Assembly (NCBI GenBank): GCA_033852135.1
Contig: JAWSVB010000017.1
Span: 1 to 64,000, forward strand
Direction: 5' to 3'
From: QZLE01 sp033852135
GTDB lineage: Bacteria; Pseudomonadota; Gammaproteobacteria; QZLD01
Length of the DNA stretch: 64,000 nt
A program made the translations under genes and the position numbers. Positions 8,334 through 16,926 of the stretch are shown here, piece after piece (the stretch's first letter is position 1; each line of letters begins with the position of its first letter). The notes under the pieces were generated by a model. That model saw only the letters and a list, made by a program, of their open reading frames with translations, was not told the origin of the DNA and did not search any database.

Positions 8334-9175
8334 TGGGTAAACTTTCTCCATACTTGCGTCTGATGCGGGTCGATAAACCTATAGGTTACTTACTACTTTT
8401 ATGGCCAACCTTATGGGGATTAGTTTTAGCAGCAAATGGTCAGCATGAGCCTAAAATAATTATTATCTTTGCGCTGGGTGTGGTTTTGATGCGCAGTGCA
8501 GGATGTGTCATAAATGATATTGCTGATCGTAATATTGATGGCAAAGTAAAAAGAACAAAATTAAGACCAATTGCATCTGGTGAATTGAACGTAAAACAGG
8601 CATTAATCGCATTTCTACTATTAGTGACTCTAGCCTTTATGGCAGTAGTACAACTCAACCTTAAAACGATTATGATGTCCTTCGTAGCACTGGGGTTGGC
8701 GGCAAGTTATCCATTTGCAAAACGCCATACCAACTTACCGCAGGCCCATCTTGGTATTGCATTCGCATGGGCAATACCAATGGCTTATACCGCGTATGAA
8801 GCTGAACTTGGGCTGGTGTGTTGGTTGCTGTTTGCAGCTACGGTGGTTTGGGCTCTGATCTATGACACCATGTATGCAATGGTAGATAGGGATGATGACC
8901 TCAAAGTAGGGGTGAAATCTACGGCCATCCTTTTTGGTAAATACGATATAGCAATAATTACTACGTTACAGGTTATATTTATTACTATGCTAGCAGCTGT
9001 TGGTATGTTGGCTGGAATGGGAGTGTTTTTTTCCTTGTCTCTTTTCGTTGCAGTGATACTTTTTATGTTGCAGATAAAGATGATTTGGTTACGCGAACGG
9101 CAACAATGTTTTCGTGCTTTTTTGCATAACCACTGGGTAGGGATGGTGGTTTTTATTGGTATAGTATTGGGTTGA
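8333..9175 (+). CDS. ubiA: 4-hydroxybenzoate polyprenyltransferase UbiA
   Basis: A 280-residue integral membrane prenyltransferase that joins a polyprenyl chain to 4-hydroxybenzoate in ubiquinone synthesis. Both Mg-diphosphate binding motifs are seen: NDIADRNIDGKVKRT near residue 60 and DTMYAMVDRDDDLKVG near 180. About eight hydrophobic segments follow the conserved MRVDKPIGYLLLLWPTLW opening. I choose the ATG at 8333, which overlaps the recG stop and has GGAGAGG upstream. An ATG at 8297 would add 12 residues unlike the family and extend the overlap with recG. No chorismate lyase (ubiC), the usual neighbour in enterobacteria, is present. Confidence 0.95.
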   Translation: MGKLSPYLRLMRVDKPIGYLLLLWPTLWGLVLAANGQHEPKIIIIFALGVVLMRSAGCVINDIADRNIDGKVKRTKLRPIASGELNVKQALIAFLLLVTLAFMAVVQLNLKTIMMSFVALGLAASYPFAKRHTNLPQAHLGIAFAWAIPMAYTAYEAELGLVCWLLFAATVVWALIYDTMYAMVDRDDDLKVGVKSTAILFGKYDIAIITTLQVIFITMLAAVGMLAGMGVFFSLSLFVAVILFMLQIKMIWLRERQQCFRAFLHNHWVGMVVFIGIVLG

Positions 9176-9176
9176 T

Positions 9177-9848
9177 ATGAATAAGCAATTAATACAAAAG
9201 CCCGATTGGGAAAAGATAGATACAGCTCTGATAGATATGGATGGCACTTTGCTGGATCTACATTTTGATAGCTATTTTTGGCTAGAATATGTACCAATCC
9301 ATTATGCCCAAAAAAATGATATGTCGATTGATGCGGCGAAGCAGATACTCTTCCCTATGATGCGCTCGCATGAAGGGACGATGAAGTGGTATTGCCTGGA
9401 TTTTTGGGCGCAAGAGCTAGGTTTGGATATAGCAGGATTAAAAAGAGATTTGCAGCATAAAATAGCCATACACGACGGCACAATTGATTTTCTAAAAGAA
9501 CTGCGTAACCACGTAAGCAAGATAATGCTGGTTACCAATGCTCATCATGACAGCTTGGATCTAAAGCTAGAAGTGACAGAGATTGATAGCTACTTTGATG
9601 AGGTTGTTTCATCTCATAGCTTTGGTGTTCCCAAAGAGGAGCAAGCTTTTTGGCGGATACTACAGGAAGAACACCCATTTACTAATGAGACCTGCGTGAT
9701 GATTGATGACAGTTTGGCGGTGCTTAAAAGCGCATCAAAATATGGCATTGGTTATCAGATAGCGATAACAAAGCCAGATACGCAGATGCCAGAATCAAGA
9801 AAGCCTGGATTTTATAGTGTCCAGGCTTTAGGTGAAATATTTAATTAG
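9177..9848 (+). CDS. yrfG: HAD-family phosphatase, GMP/IMP nucleotidase YrfG-like
   Basis: 223 residues of a haloacid dehalogenase-superfamily hydrolase. Motif I is DMDGTLLDL (about 21-29), with nucleophile Asp and general acid Asp; motif II is LVTNAH, motif III includes the Lys of GVPKEEQ, and motif IV is MIDDSLAVL. The overall sequence matches E. coli YrfG, including NYFW-like DSYFWLEYVP and WYCLDFWAQELGLDI, so a 5'-nucleotidase acting on GMP/IMP is likely. The start follows the ubiA stop by one base. The gene converges on gspN with only one base between the two stop codons. Confidence 0.85.
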   Translation: MNKQLIQKPDWEKIDTALIDMDGTLLDLHFDSYFWLEYVPIHYAQKNDMSIDAAKQILFPMMRSHEGTMKWYCLDFWAQELGLDIAGLKRDLQHKIAIHDGTIDFLKELRNHVSKIMLVTNAHHDSLDLKLEVTEIDSYFDEVVSSHSFGVPKEEQAFWRILQEEHPFTNETCVMIDDSLAVLKSASKYGIGYQIAITKPDTQMPESRKPGFYSVQALGEIFN

Positions 9849-9849
9849 T

Positions 9850-10659
9850 CTACTTGCTAGAGAGGATGCCAGAGAGCAGCTTATTAGGGTCTTTGATGTT
9901 ACCTTTGTGGTTAACAACTTTTCGCCCTTTATTTTGCAGCAGCATACTTGCAAAACCAGCAAGCTTCTTATTTGCAGTTTCTCTAGTACCAATTAAACCG
10001 CTAATAACTGTTGTTCCATCCTCTTCAATCTCAGCACTCAACTTGGCTTCGATTGGACCATCTTTTTTTAGGTCTTTTAAAGTGATAAAAACTTTATCAT
10101 CTTCAGTGGTCGCATTTATATCAAAAGCACCAAGGGGAAAACTTTGATCCCCAAGAATAGCTGCAGATTTGCTCCATTTAATTTGAGCTTCAGCGTATGT
10201 TGGAATGCCATCCTCTGAGATCTCAATCTCATCAATGTTAATACTAATCGGCCCAGCAAGTTTAAGCGGCTGCGGAACAGGTAAGATATCATTTACATCA
10301 TCAGACTTAATATTAAGCCTAGTATCTTCAAGGTATTTGCCGCCAGATCCAAATCCTTTAAAGCCAATAACCCCTTGTGCAGTGCTTGTTTTAACCTTAA
10401 AAGAGTAGTCTAATTCTATAGTGCCAGTTATCAATGGCAACAGATTTAGATCCCAATTGAATTTTTCAATTTGTTTATCTTCTAAACGTAAAACCCCAGC
10501 TTTTCCTGACCAGATAGAACCTGTTACTCCATATAGCTGTAGCGGACCTTTTTTATCGATAACCATATCTGTTACAAACGTTGCAGGAATGGTCGAGATT
10601 AAAAAAAGCAGATAAAACAAAACACCAACTAACGCATATCGACTAATTCTTTTCATCAC
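9850..10659 (-). CDS. gspN: Type II secretion system protein GspN
   Basis: 269 residues with a single N-terminal membrane anchor (about residues 9-28) and a periplasmic beta-rich domain, the layout of the GspN family. The segment GPLQLYGVTGSIWSGKAGVL is characteristic. GspN is the least conserved T2SS component and its role is unclear. It is the last gene of the gspGHIJKLMN block and overlaps gspM by four bases (ATGA), which supports membership of the same operon. Confidence 0.85.
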   Translation of the reverse strand: MMKRISRYALVGVLFYLLFLISTIPATFVTDMVIDKKGPLQLYGVTGSIWSGKAGVLRLEDKQIEKFNWDLNLLPLITGTIELDYSFKVKTSTAQGVIGFKGFGSGGKYLEDTRLNIKSDDVNDILPVPQPLKLAGPISINIDEIEISEDGIPTYAEAQIKWSKSAAILGDQSFPLGAFDINATTEDDKVFITLKDLKKDGPIEAKLSAEIEEDGTTVISGLIGTRETANKKLAGFASMLLQNKGRKVVNHKGNIKDPNKLLSGILSSK

Positions 10660-11141
10660 TCTGCGGCCTCTAGTGTAATTGCCCCATCAACATTTCCAAT
10701 GCCTTTAGATTTTTTAATTGCAGCTGAAACGGTTGAAACTCCGTAGTTTTTCTTTAGAAAGTTAATCCATTGAATAACAGTATCGAATGGAGCGTTATTA
10801 AAACTAACTTTTACCGCTCGTGATCCTGTTTTATCAATTTTTTTGATCGAGTTTTTTAATCTGTATTTGTTTACAGTTTCACTAACCAATGTGTGAATCT
10901 TCTTTTCACCAACCGCACCCTTAGTTTTACCACTCTCCTGAAATGCTTTGATCTTTGGAGTGTTTTCCTGCATCCAAACATAGATGCTACTCCAAGAGTC
11001 AATCTTGGCTTCTAGCTCACTGGCTTTGTTGTTGATTGGGTTGATGATAGCGATAAAGTAGATAAGAAAAACACTAATTACGATCCCAAGAGAGATAGAA
11101 AGTTTATGAAAAGCTTCTAGTTCTGACCATTTCTGCAGCAT
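10656..11141 (-). CDS. gspM: Type II secretion system protein GspM
   Basis: 161 residues with one membrane segment (about 14-36, LSISLGIVISVFLIYFIA) and a small periplasmic ferredoxin-like region. GspM belongs to the inner-membrane assembly platform and pairs with GspL. Identification rests on size, topology and position between gspL and gspN, with one-base and four-base overlaps respectively. Sequence conservation in this family is low, so context carries much of the weight. Confidence 0.85.
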   Translation of the reverse strand: MLQKWSELEAFHKLSISLGIVISVFLIYFIAIINPINNKASELEAKIDSWSSIYVWMQENTPKIKAFQESGKTKGAVGEKKIHTLVSETVNKYRLKNSIKKIDKTGSRAVKVSFNNAPFDTVIQWINFLKKNYGVSTVSAAIKKSKGIGNVDGAITLEAAE

Positions 11142-12379
11142 TATTCTACCCTCCCTATACGCACATTAACTTTGATACTGTTTTTCTCTGGCGTTAATGA
11201 GGTTATCTCAGATTTATATCCAGGGATGATTGAAAGTGCATTTTCTAAAGCATCAGATTTGGATGTGTTTGCAACCGTTGCCGTGATATTAAGCGTCCCT
11301 TTACGATAATTGAGGGACTCAATTCCAGCTCTCTGTTTCTTTAAGGCTGGGGAAACTGCAGCTAGAACATCAATAAAGTCTTTATTACCACCAGCTCCGC
11401 TTTCCAAAGCCTTTAATTTTTTAGACATTAAACGCTTGATTTTACCTGGTGAAGGCTTCTTACTAGATGAAGCAACCTCTTTATATGTTTTTTGGATATT
11501 GGACTTGATTGCCAAACTTTGCTGTTCTAATGACTGTAGGTTTAGATAACTGGTAATGGTTATTGCCACTAACAGTAGGGAAAATAAGATAGCTGTAGGT
11601 TTCCACGGAGCCCAAACTTTACTAAGTTCTTGTTGTAGGCTGTATTGTCCGGTGAGCACGCTGATAGCTGGGGTGTTATGAGATTCTTCAGCCATTACTG
11701 AAAGAGGGGTTTCATCTTCATTAATTTCAACCAACTCAACTTCAATATCTGGTAGTAGCTCCATCTCTTCTAGTGATAGTGTACCACCGCTAAAGTCATA
11801 TACTCTAAGCATTAGTGGTGCTTTCTCTCCTGCAGTATTAATTGCGTGAGATAGCAGTTCAACAAAGTTTTGGCGATCTATAGCGAAACCATAATCTACT
11901 GATGTCCTGACTAACACGTCATCAGCATCGATTAGAATGCTCCACTCAGCTTCTTTTAGAGGAAGACAAAGCTGTTCAGGGAAAATTTCATGGGGACGGA
12001 TTCCAGAGTCAAGAATCATATCATGCCAGAAGTCCATCATATCTCTGCAGACAACTGCTACAGGAACCTCTCCATTGCTATCCCTGTCACCGACACCATA
12101 GTGAAGGTCATCGATATCGTCAGCAACAGAATCCTCGACAGTAAAAGGGATCATCTGGGCCATACGATTTTTCTTAACCGCAGGTACTTTTGCTTTGGTT
12201 AAGCTGGCTACAGATCCTGGTGCTAAAAGCGTAATGTGACGGCCCGCGCTTATGGCGGTTACTTCACTCAGCGAACCGAACTCTTCAGTTGCAGTCGCTT
12301 TGCCATTTTCATCTAGTGGAACCCAACTTACGTTTCTTGAATGCCCTTTTTGCAGGCGTATTACTAATCTTTCTCGCAT
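11141..12379 (-). CDS. gspL: Type II secretion system protein GspL
   Basis: 412 residues: an N-terminal cytoplasmic actin-like domain (about 1-240), one membrane helix (about 253-274, AILFSLLLVAITITSYL) and a C-terminal periplasmic domain. GspL links the cytoplasmic ATPase GspE to the membrane platform through its cytoplasmic domain. The early segments WVPLDENGK and VAICR-type VAVVCRDMMDFW are typical of the family. It is the first gene after a 144-base gap following gspK, so a separate promoter for gspLMN is possible. Its stop overlaps the gspM start by one base. Confidence 0.9.
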   Translation of the reverse strand: MRERLVIRLQKGHSRNVSWVPLDENGKATATEEFGSLSEVTAISAGRHITLLAPGSVASLTKAKVPAVKKNRMAQMIPFTVEDSVADDIDDLHYGVGDRDSNGEVPVAVVCRDMMDFWHDMILDSGIRPHEIFPEQLCLPLKEAEWSILIDADDVLVRTSVDYGFAIDRQNFVELLSHAINTAGEKAPLMLRVYDFSGGTLSLEEMELLPDIEVELVEINEDETPLSVMAEESHNTPAISVLTGQYSLQQELSKVWAPWKPTAILFSLLLVAITITSYLNLQSLEQQSLAIKSNIQKTYKEVASSSKKPSPGKIKRLMSKKLKALESGAGGNKDFIDVLAAVSPALKKQRAGIESLNYRKGTLNITATVANTSKSDALENALSIIPGYKSEITSLTPEKNSIKVNVRIGRVE

Positions 12380-12523
12380 GCCATTCCCGAACTTAATTAT
12401 GCGTTATTATTATTCCGATAGTGTTAAATATACGGTTTTTTTATAAATATTTAAATTACTAATATATTTTTTTAAGTATAGCGTATAAAAACTTCGTATG
12501 TTAGCAAAGGTTGAAATGAACTT

Positions 12524-13606
12524 TTATAAAGCTCCTTTGCCTCTAGCAAAAACAAAAATAGTGTCCTTATCTTTGCGTTTTACCATTGAGAGTAAACGAG
12601 ATATTACATCATTTGCATCTACTTTTATGTCCAGTAAAAAGTATTCGGTAGTGGCCATAAATATCTTTTGTTTCTCAAGTGCGTCAATCGCAGCTTTGGC
12701 TTCCTTATCTTTCGCTTTGTCGCTAGGAAATTGTTTTTTGAACTCAGCTACGATGTCTGCAGGTTTGTTTTTTGGATTGCTTTGCAGTTCAGACATTATC
12801 TCATCTGCTCCACTTTGAGACAGGCCATCAACCATTGCTGCGATAAGTTCAGCAGAAGCGATGTTAAAATTTATTCCAGTAAGCTCCAGTTTGACTCTTG
12901 GTAAGGCGCAAATATATGGTTCGAGCGCTTGAAAAATTGCTAGCTTATTAGTTTCATCCCATATCCCATCCAGTAGAACTATTTCACTGGTGCTTGAAAT
13001 TAATGAGTTTGGAGTTTTGTGTGATGGCAGCATTGAACTGTATATATCATCCTCTGCTCCATTGCCGTCACTGGATGGATCGACATTTTCATCCATCCAA
13101 TCTGCAAGTTTGCTGGCTAAATCAACCGGTATTGCAACAGATGGTTCGCTGGTTGTTGTGTTCGTAGCATTAATGTTTTCTATTAACCGTTTAAATATCT
13201 CTAGCTGTACTTTGTCCGTTACAAACTCTTTTTGATCCTCATCATATTTGATTAAGTTATTAACATTAAATCTGCCTTGCAGATCATAAATCTTTCCTGA
13301 TACCGAGCCACCATCTACAGGGTAAGTAACGCCTTCAGCCCTTGTTTCCATTTCAGAAAAATCATCTATGTCACCTGATGTGCTACTGGTAATATCTTTA
13401 ACTAGTTCGTTCATCGCAAGAGGTTCTGCAGCAACTGCTATCTGATATGCATTGTCTATAGCGATGATATTACTGGTTTGTTTAATATCAAAATATTGAC
13501 GACTAGACATAAAAGCAGCTGCAGTTACCGCTAAAGCGACAAAAAGCATGGCAGTAATAAGCGCTGCTCCGTTTTGTTTACGGCTAAGGGTATGAACAAT
13601 TACCAT
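12524..13606 (-). CDS. gspK: Type II secretion minor pseudopilin GspK
   Basis: 360 residues, the large minor pseudopilin that caps the pseudopilus tip with GspI and GspJ. The prepilin peptidase site is QNG-AALITAMLFVALA near residue 13, with Thr and not Glu at position +5, which is the known peculiarity of GspK. The large inserted globular domain includes a GRFNVNNLI segment, a family hallmark. It overlaps gspJ by seven bases. 144 bases separate its stop from gspL. Confidence 0.92.
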   Translation of the reverse strand: MVIVHTLSRKQNGAALITAMLFVALAVTAAAFMSSRQYFDIKQTSNIIAIDNAYQIAVAAEPLAMNELVKDITSSTSGDIDDFSEMETRAEGVTYPVDGGSVSGKIYDLQGRFNVNNLIKYDEDQKEFVTDKVQLEIFKRLIENINATNTTTSEPSVAIPVDLASKLADWMDENVDPSSDGNGAEDDIYSSMLPSHKTPNSLISSTSEIVLLDGIWDETNKLAIFQALEPYICALPRVKLELTGINFNIASAELIAAMVDGLSQSGADEIMSELQSNPKNKPADIVAEFKKQFPSDKAKDKEAKAAIDALEKQKIFMATTEYFLLDIKVDANDVISRLLSMVKRKDKDTIFVFARGKGAL

Positions 13607-14265
13607 TGTGCATCCCCTCCGGGTACAATGAATAGCCTGGATATTTCACCATGATCTATCAGGTTGAGGTTAAACTTGATAGCTTTGGGAACAGCTTCTG
13701 GAGTTAGTACTGGATTTCCGCTTGCTGAGCTAGACCCCATGGTTGGCCACTGCTCTTCCCATTTGTCTTTACCGCTAAGAAAGCCGAATTCTAAAGAATC
13801 AACCTCTGTCATTACAATGGTTATTTGCGCATCATCTTCTAGCGCTCCATCAATGTAATGCCAGGCCATCCGCACCAGATCAGTCTCTTCCAACTGGTAG
13901 GTGACTCTTTGTAATGAGCTGCGGCGTAGCTTGAGTGGGTTAAGTACACCTGCTCGAGTGAATGTTATAAAGCCATCTGATGCCGAGCCTTTTATTGCAG
14001 ACACGCTATCTCCGTACTCATCTCTTACTTTGCGGTTAATTATCTGCTCAATATCATTTTGGATAATAAGCATACCGCGCTGTAGTTCAGAGAGTCGTTT
14101 GGCGTTTTCTTCGGTGATATCTCTAGCGCCTAATACTGAGCGTAAACCGCTACCAGCCATTATTGCAACAGTTGCAAATATAGCCACAGCAATTAGGAGT
14201 TCAATTAGTGTAAATCCATTTGGTTTTCTGGTTTTATCTGGATTTATATTAGTTTTTTTCATCAT
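13600..14265 (-). CDS. gspJ: Type II secretion minor pseudopilin GspJ
   Basis: 221 residues with a class III leader: PNG-FTLIELLIAVAIFA, cleavage after Gly17 and Glu at +5. The rest is a beta-rich globular domain that complexes with GspI and GspK at the pseudopilus tip. The length and the LRRSSLQRVTYQLEE stretch fit GspJ. It follows gspI by five bases and overlaps gspK, so it sits in the middle of a tightly packed pseudopilin operon. Confidence 0.92.
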   Translation of the reverse strand: MMKKTNINPDKTRKPNGFTLIELLIAVAIFATVAIMAGSGLRSVLGARDITEENAKRLSELQRGMLIIQNDIEQIINRKVRDEYGDSVSAIKGSASDGFITFTRAGVLNPLKLRRSSLQRVTYQLEETDLVRMAWHYIDGALEDDAQITIVMTEVDSLEFGFLSGKDKWEEQWPTMGSSSASGNPVLTPEAVPKAIKFNLNLIDHGEISRLFIVPGGDAQW

Positions 14266-14270
14266 TGTAG

Positions 14271-14693
14271 TTATAAGTTAGGATCGAGCAAGTAACCGGT
14301 TATAGAGCCTGCAATTTCATCAGGAGTGTCTAGAGATAGCACGTCAACTTCAACTTTTCTAACTGTTTCAAAACCTGTTGAAGTAGTTGTTATTACAAGG
14401 TCCCAGTCTAAGTCAGCTAATACAGCCTCACCTTTATCATTGCCAATGCTGGGCCATGCCTTCTCTAGTATTAACTCGTTCATCTTATTCTGTGCAACCC
14501 AGTGAGCAAATGTCTTTTGGCGTAACATAAAGGCATTAGTTGATACTTGGCCTGTTGCTTTAATAACTGCAGTCATGGCAACAGCTAAAATAGCTATAGC
14601 TACCATGATCTCTAGCAGGGTAAAACCTTTGCTTTTGAATTTACTGTTAACTTGGAATCTGTTGTCTTTTGGATTATGGGGCGCTTTATTCAT
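14271..14693 (-). CDS. gspI: Type II secretion minor pseudopilin GspI
   Basis: 140 residues. The unusually long 22-residue leader ends KSKG-FTLLEIMVAIAILAVA with Glu at +5, and the short globular part carries the WVAQNKMNEL segment that typifies GspI. GspI nucleates the tip complex with GspJ and GspK. I choose the ATG at 14693, which has GAGG eight bases upstream and overlaps the gspH stop; a GTG at 14702 would add three residues. Confidence 0.92.
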   Translation of the reverse strand: MNKAPHNPKDNRFQVNSKFKSKGFTLLEIMVAIAILAVAMTAVIKATGQVSTNAFMLRQKTFAHWVAQNKMNELILEKAWPSIGNDKGEAVLADLDWDLVITTTSTGFETVRKVEVDVLSLDTPDEIAGSITGYLLDPNL

Positions 14694-15267
14694 CACCGTC
14701 ACCTCGTAGCTTTATGGTACCGGTTATTTCACCTTCAACAATGTAGAATGATTCACTATCTTCTTGCATGAGAAAAACGCTGAACTTTGAAGTTTCACCA
14801 CTGGATAGGAAATATATTTGCGGAATAACTTCTTTCTCCTCTTCGGTCCCAGTATCAACTTTGTCTAACTCGTCGTCACTGATAAGTTCCAATTCTTCGA
14901 TGGCACTATTACCCATAATGGATTCTTCAATACCATCAACTTCAAGTTCTATGGATACATCTTCTGGAAGTTCATATTTTCTAAATGCGCGATTAGTTTC
15001 TGAGGTGTAGGCTGCCCATTGCTGGGTCTCCTCATTAAGTGCGGCAAAACTATAGCCATCTTCGTTAAATACTACGCCAATCTGTTTGAACTGTGAGATC
15101 GCTTCCATTGAAGCTTGTTGAAGAACAAGGGCAAGGCGGCGTGCCTCTTTTTCATGAGGTGAGTCATTGGGGTTGAGAGAAATTACTGCGACAGATGTCA
15201 TGATCGCAATAATTACAATTACAACCATGAGTTCAATCAGTGTGAACCCATGGTGTTTTCTTATCAT
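14686..15267 (-). CDS. gspH: Type II secretion minor pseudopilin GspH
   Basis: 193 residues with leader MIRKHHG-FTLIELMVVIVIIAI and Glu at +5. The C-terminal globular domain contains an insertion very rich in Glu and Asp (about residues 115-150), more acidic than usual for GspH. GspH links the tip complex to the major pseudopilin GspG. It lies 21 bases after gspG and overlaps gspI. Confidence 0.9.
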   Translation of the reverse strand: MIRKHHGFTLIELMVVIVIIAIMTSVAVISLNPNDSPHEKEARRLALVLQQASMEAISQFKQIGVVFNEDGYSFAALNEETQQWAAYTSETNRAFRKYELPEDVSIELEVDGIEESIMGNSAIEELELISDDELDKVDTGTEEEKEVIPQIYFLSSGETSKFSVFLMQEDSESFYIVEGEITGTIKLRGDGDE

Positions 15268-15288
15268 TTTGAAAGACTCGCTTTAAAT

Positions 15289-15732
15289 TTAATCTTTTTT
15301 GGTCCAGTTAGTTATGTCTGCAGCTGTGCCTTCACCGCCTTCCTGCATGTCGCTGCCATAAGAGACAATATCAAAAGGTCCGCCATGGTCGCCAGGTACA
15401 AGGTATACATATTCTTCACCCCATGGATCCATTGGAGTTTCTTTCATGTATTGTTTCCATTTCTTTGGTTCTGGTGAGCCGCTTGGTTTAGATATTAGGG
15501 CTTCAAGTCCTTGCTCTTCTGTTGGGTAAACTGAATTGTCCAGACGGTATAGATCAAGAGCAGTTTCAATAGATTTTATGTCTGTATTTGCCTTGGTTAT
15601 TCTTGCCTCATCTACGTTGCCAAGAAGGTTGGGTACAACTACAGCCCCAAGAATGGCAAGGATAACCACTACTACCATGATTTCGATTAGGGTAAAGCCT
15701 GATTGTTGGCGTCTGTTTTTTTCAATTCTCAT
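15289..15732 (-). CDS. gspG: Type II secretion major pseudopilin GspG
   Basis: 147 residues, the main subunit of the pseudopilus. The leader ends RRQQSG-FTLIEIMVVVVILAILGAVVVP. The C-terminal region carries the Pro-Trp-Gly segment (DPWGEEYVY) and the acidic calcium-binding loop SYGSDMQEGGEGTAADI that stabilises the fold. I start at the ATG at 15732; a GTG directly before it is less likely. It heads the gspGHIJKLMN block and diverges from the rhombosortase gene across a 282-base gap that must hold both promoters. Confidence 0.95.
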   Translation of the reverse strand: MRIEKNRRQQSGFTLIEIMVVVVILAILGAVVVPNLLGNVDEARITKANTDIKSIETALDLYRLDNSVYPTEEQGLEALISKPSGSPEPKKWKQYMKETPMDPWGEEYVYLVPGDHGGPFDIVSYGSDMQEGGEGTAADITNWTKKD

Positions 15733-16014
15733 CACTTAGTTCTCTCGGTTTTTTTTGTTATTAAAAAACAATTTAGTTGCGGATATTTAAAGCTACTTTT
15801 GAAACACGCTTATAAAAAATAACAGCATATAAAAATAATAGTCCAAACCTGAGTTTTTTCAGGATTTGCTTAACTGTTTCGAGTGGTTGGTGTGGGAAAT
15901 GTTCAATTTTTTTGCATTATATTTGTTTGTGTATGCAAACTGGTAAGATCCCTCTCTTTACAGTTAATGATTAGCGTATATTCTAGTAACTATTATGTCA
16001 AAGGGAAATGGTTG

Positions 16015-16620
16015 ATGAATCTGTCATTATTGCGTGCACATGTTTTTTGGATCTCTGTATCTATTGTGGTTTTACTCCTAGCTGCTATGGGTGATTCAGC
16101 TAGAGAGCTATTTCGCTATCAGTCAGACCTTTTTTCTACAGGGGAGTATTGGCGTATTATTACATCCCATTTTGTACACCTAAGTTTAAATCACACCCTA
16201 TTTAATGTTGCCGGTACAGCAATATTCTCTTTTTTATTTGCACGTCAATTATCATGTATGGGGTGGTGGTTAGTTTTGGCATTTTTGGTTCCTATCTCTT
16301 CAATGCTAATCTATACATTTAATCCGGATCTAGGTTGGTATGTTGGCTTTTCTGGGGTACTGCATGGACTGCTTATAACTGGCGGAATTTTGGAACTACG
16401 TAAAGCTGATGGAAATGATATGCGCATGGCAATATTCATTCTGATCGTTATTGCCGCTAAACTGCTGCAGGAGCAGTTCCTTGGTGGTGTTGAATCTACC
16501 ACTGAGGAGATTATTGGTGGAAAGGTGTTTCCTGATGCTCATCTTTATGGAGCATTGGCAGGGGTTGTAAGTGGGATATTTTGTTATTGGTGGAAGGGGA
16601 GAGCAAAAGAAGAAATTTAA
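16015..16620 (+). CDS. Rhombosortase (rhomboid-family GlyGly-CTERM protease)
   Basis: 201 residues with about six membrane segments. The rhomboid catalytic elements are in place: HLSLNHTLFN (55-64) in an early helix, the serine motif GFSGVLHGL with Ser113 and the rhombosortase-type His117, and His176 in DAHLYGALAGV. This is the compact rhombosortase subfamily, which cuts proteins bearing a C-terminal GlyGly-CTERM tail so they can be released or lipid-modified after T2SS export. I choose the ATG at 16015, preceded by AAAGGGAAA; a longer frame begins at 15883 but adds 44 residues foreign to the family. It sits between gspF and gspG on the opposite strand. Confidence 0.88.
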   Translation: MNLSLLRAHVFWISVSIVVLLLAAMGDSARELFRYQSDLFSTGEYWRIITSHFVHLSLNHTLFNVAGTAIFSFLFARQLSCMGWWLVLAFLVPISSMLIYTFNPDLGWYVGFSGVLHGLLITGGILELRKADGNDMRMAIFILIVIAAKLLQEQFLGGVESTTEEIIGGKVFPDAHLYGALAGVVSGIFCYWWKGRAKEEI

Positions 16621-16632
16621 TTAACAAATCAA

Positions 16633-16652
16633 TTTTCCATACGTGTGGAAAA
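16633..16652. terminator. Hairpin after rhombosortase gene, second copy at 62673
   Basis: TTTTCCA (16633-16639) pairs perfectly with TGGAAAA (16646-16652) around the loop TACGTG, 12 bases after the rhombosortase stop. There is no downstream T-run beyond the stem. Read on the minus strand it is TTTTCCACACGTATGGAAAA, which differs by a single base from the hairpin at 62673-62692. Confidence 0.5.
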
Positions 16653-16830
16653 TGTCATTTATTGCGGTTGAAGACTGAATACCGCGTCTTTAGATTTGGG
16701 TTAATGAGTTTTTTGTTAATTTATGCAGGTGTGAATTACCAAACAGATCCTTCAGGAACTGTAAAAGAGCGAAGTGGGTGCCGCAAGACTCCAACTAGAA
16801 TTAATCAATTCGCCATATATTTTTTTATGA

Positions 16831-16873
16831 CAAGGCGCAACGAAGCCTTGCGAGGGAGCTTGCTTGTAGCAAG
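16831..16873. repeat. Twin hairpins in the convergent gspF/rhombosortase gap
   Basis: Within the 306-base gap between the two convergent genes are CAAGGC (16831-16836) with GCCTTG (16845-16850) and CTTGCT (16859-16864) with AGCAAG (16868-16873). The surrounding stretch, about 16765-16915, is more GC-rich than other gaps here and has no reading frame. It looks like a dispersed intergenic repeat element, but no second copy is visible in this window. A TTCGAAT sequence nearby is not part of a tRNA. Confidence 0.35.
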
Positions 16874-16926
16874 TGACTGAGCAAGCCTGGAGTTGTAACG
16901 TAGTATTTGAAGAAATAGGTTCGAAT

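Noticed and set aside
9854..15477. Many open frames on the plus strand inside the gsp genes
   Set aside because: They are shadows of the T2SS genes in other frames, with no ribosome sites or recognisable domains.
15883..16014. Longer rhombosortase start
   Set aside because: The extra 44 residues are cysteine-rich and unlike the family, and the ATG at 16015 has a good ribosome site.
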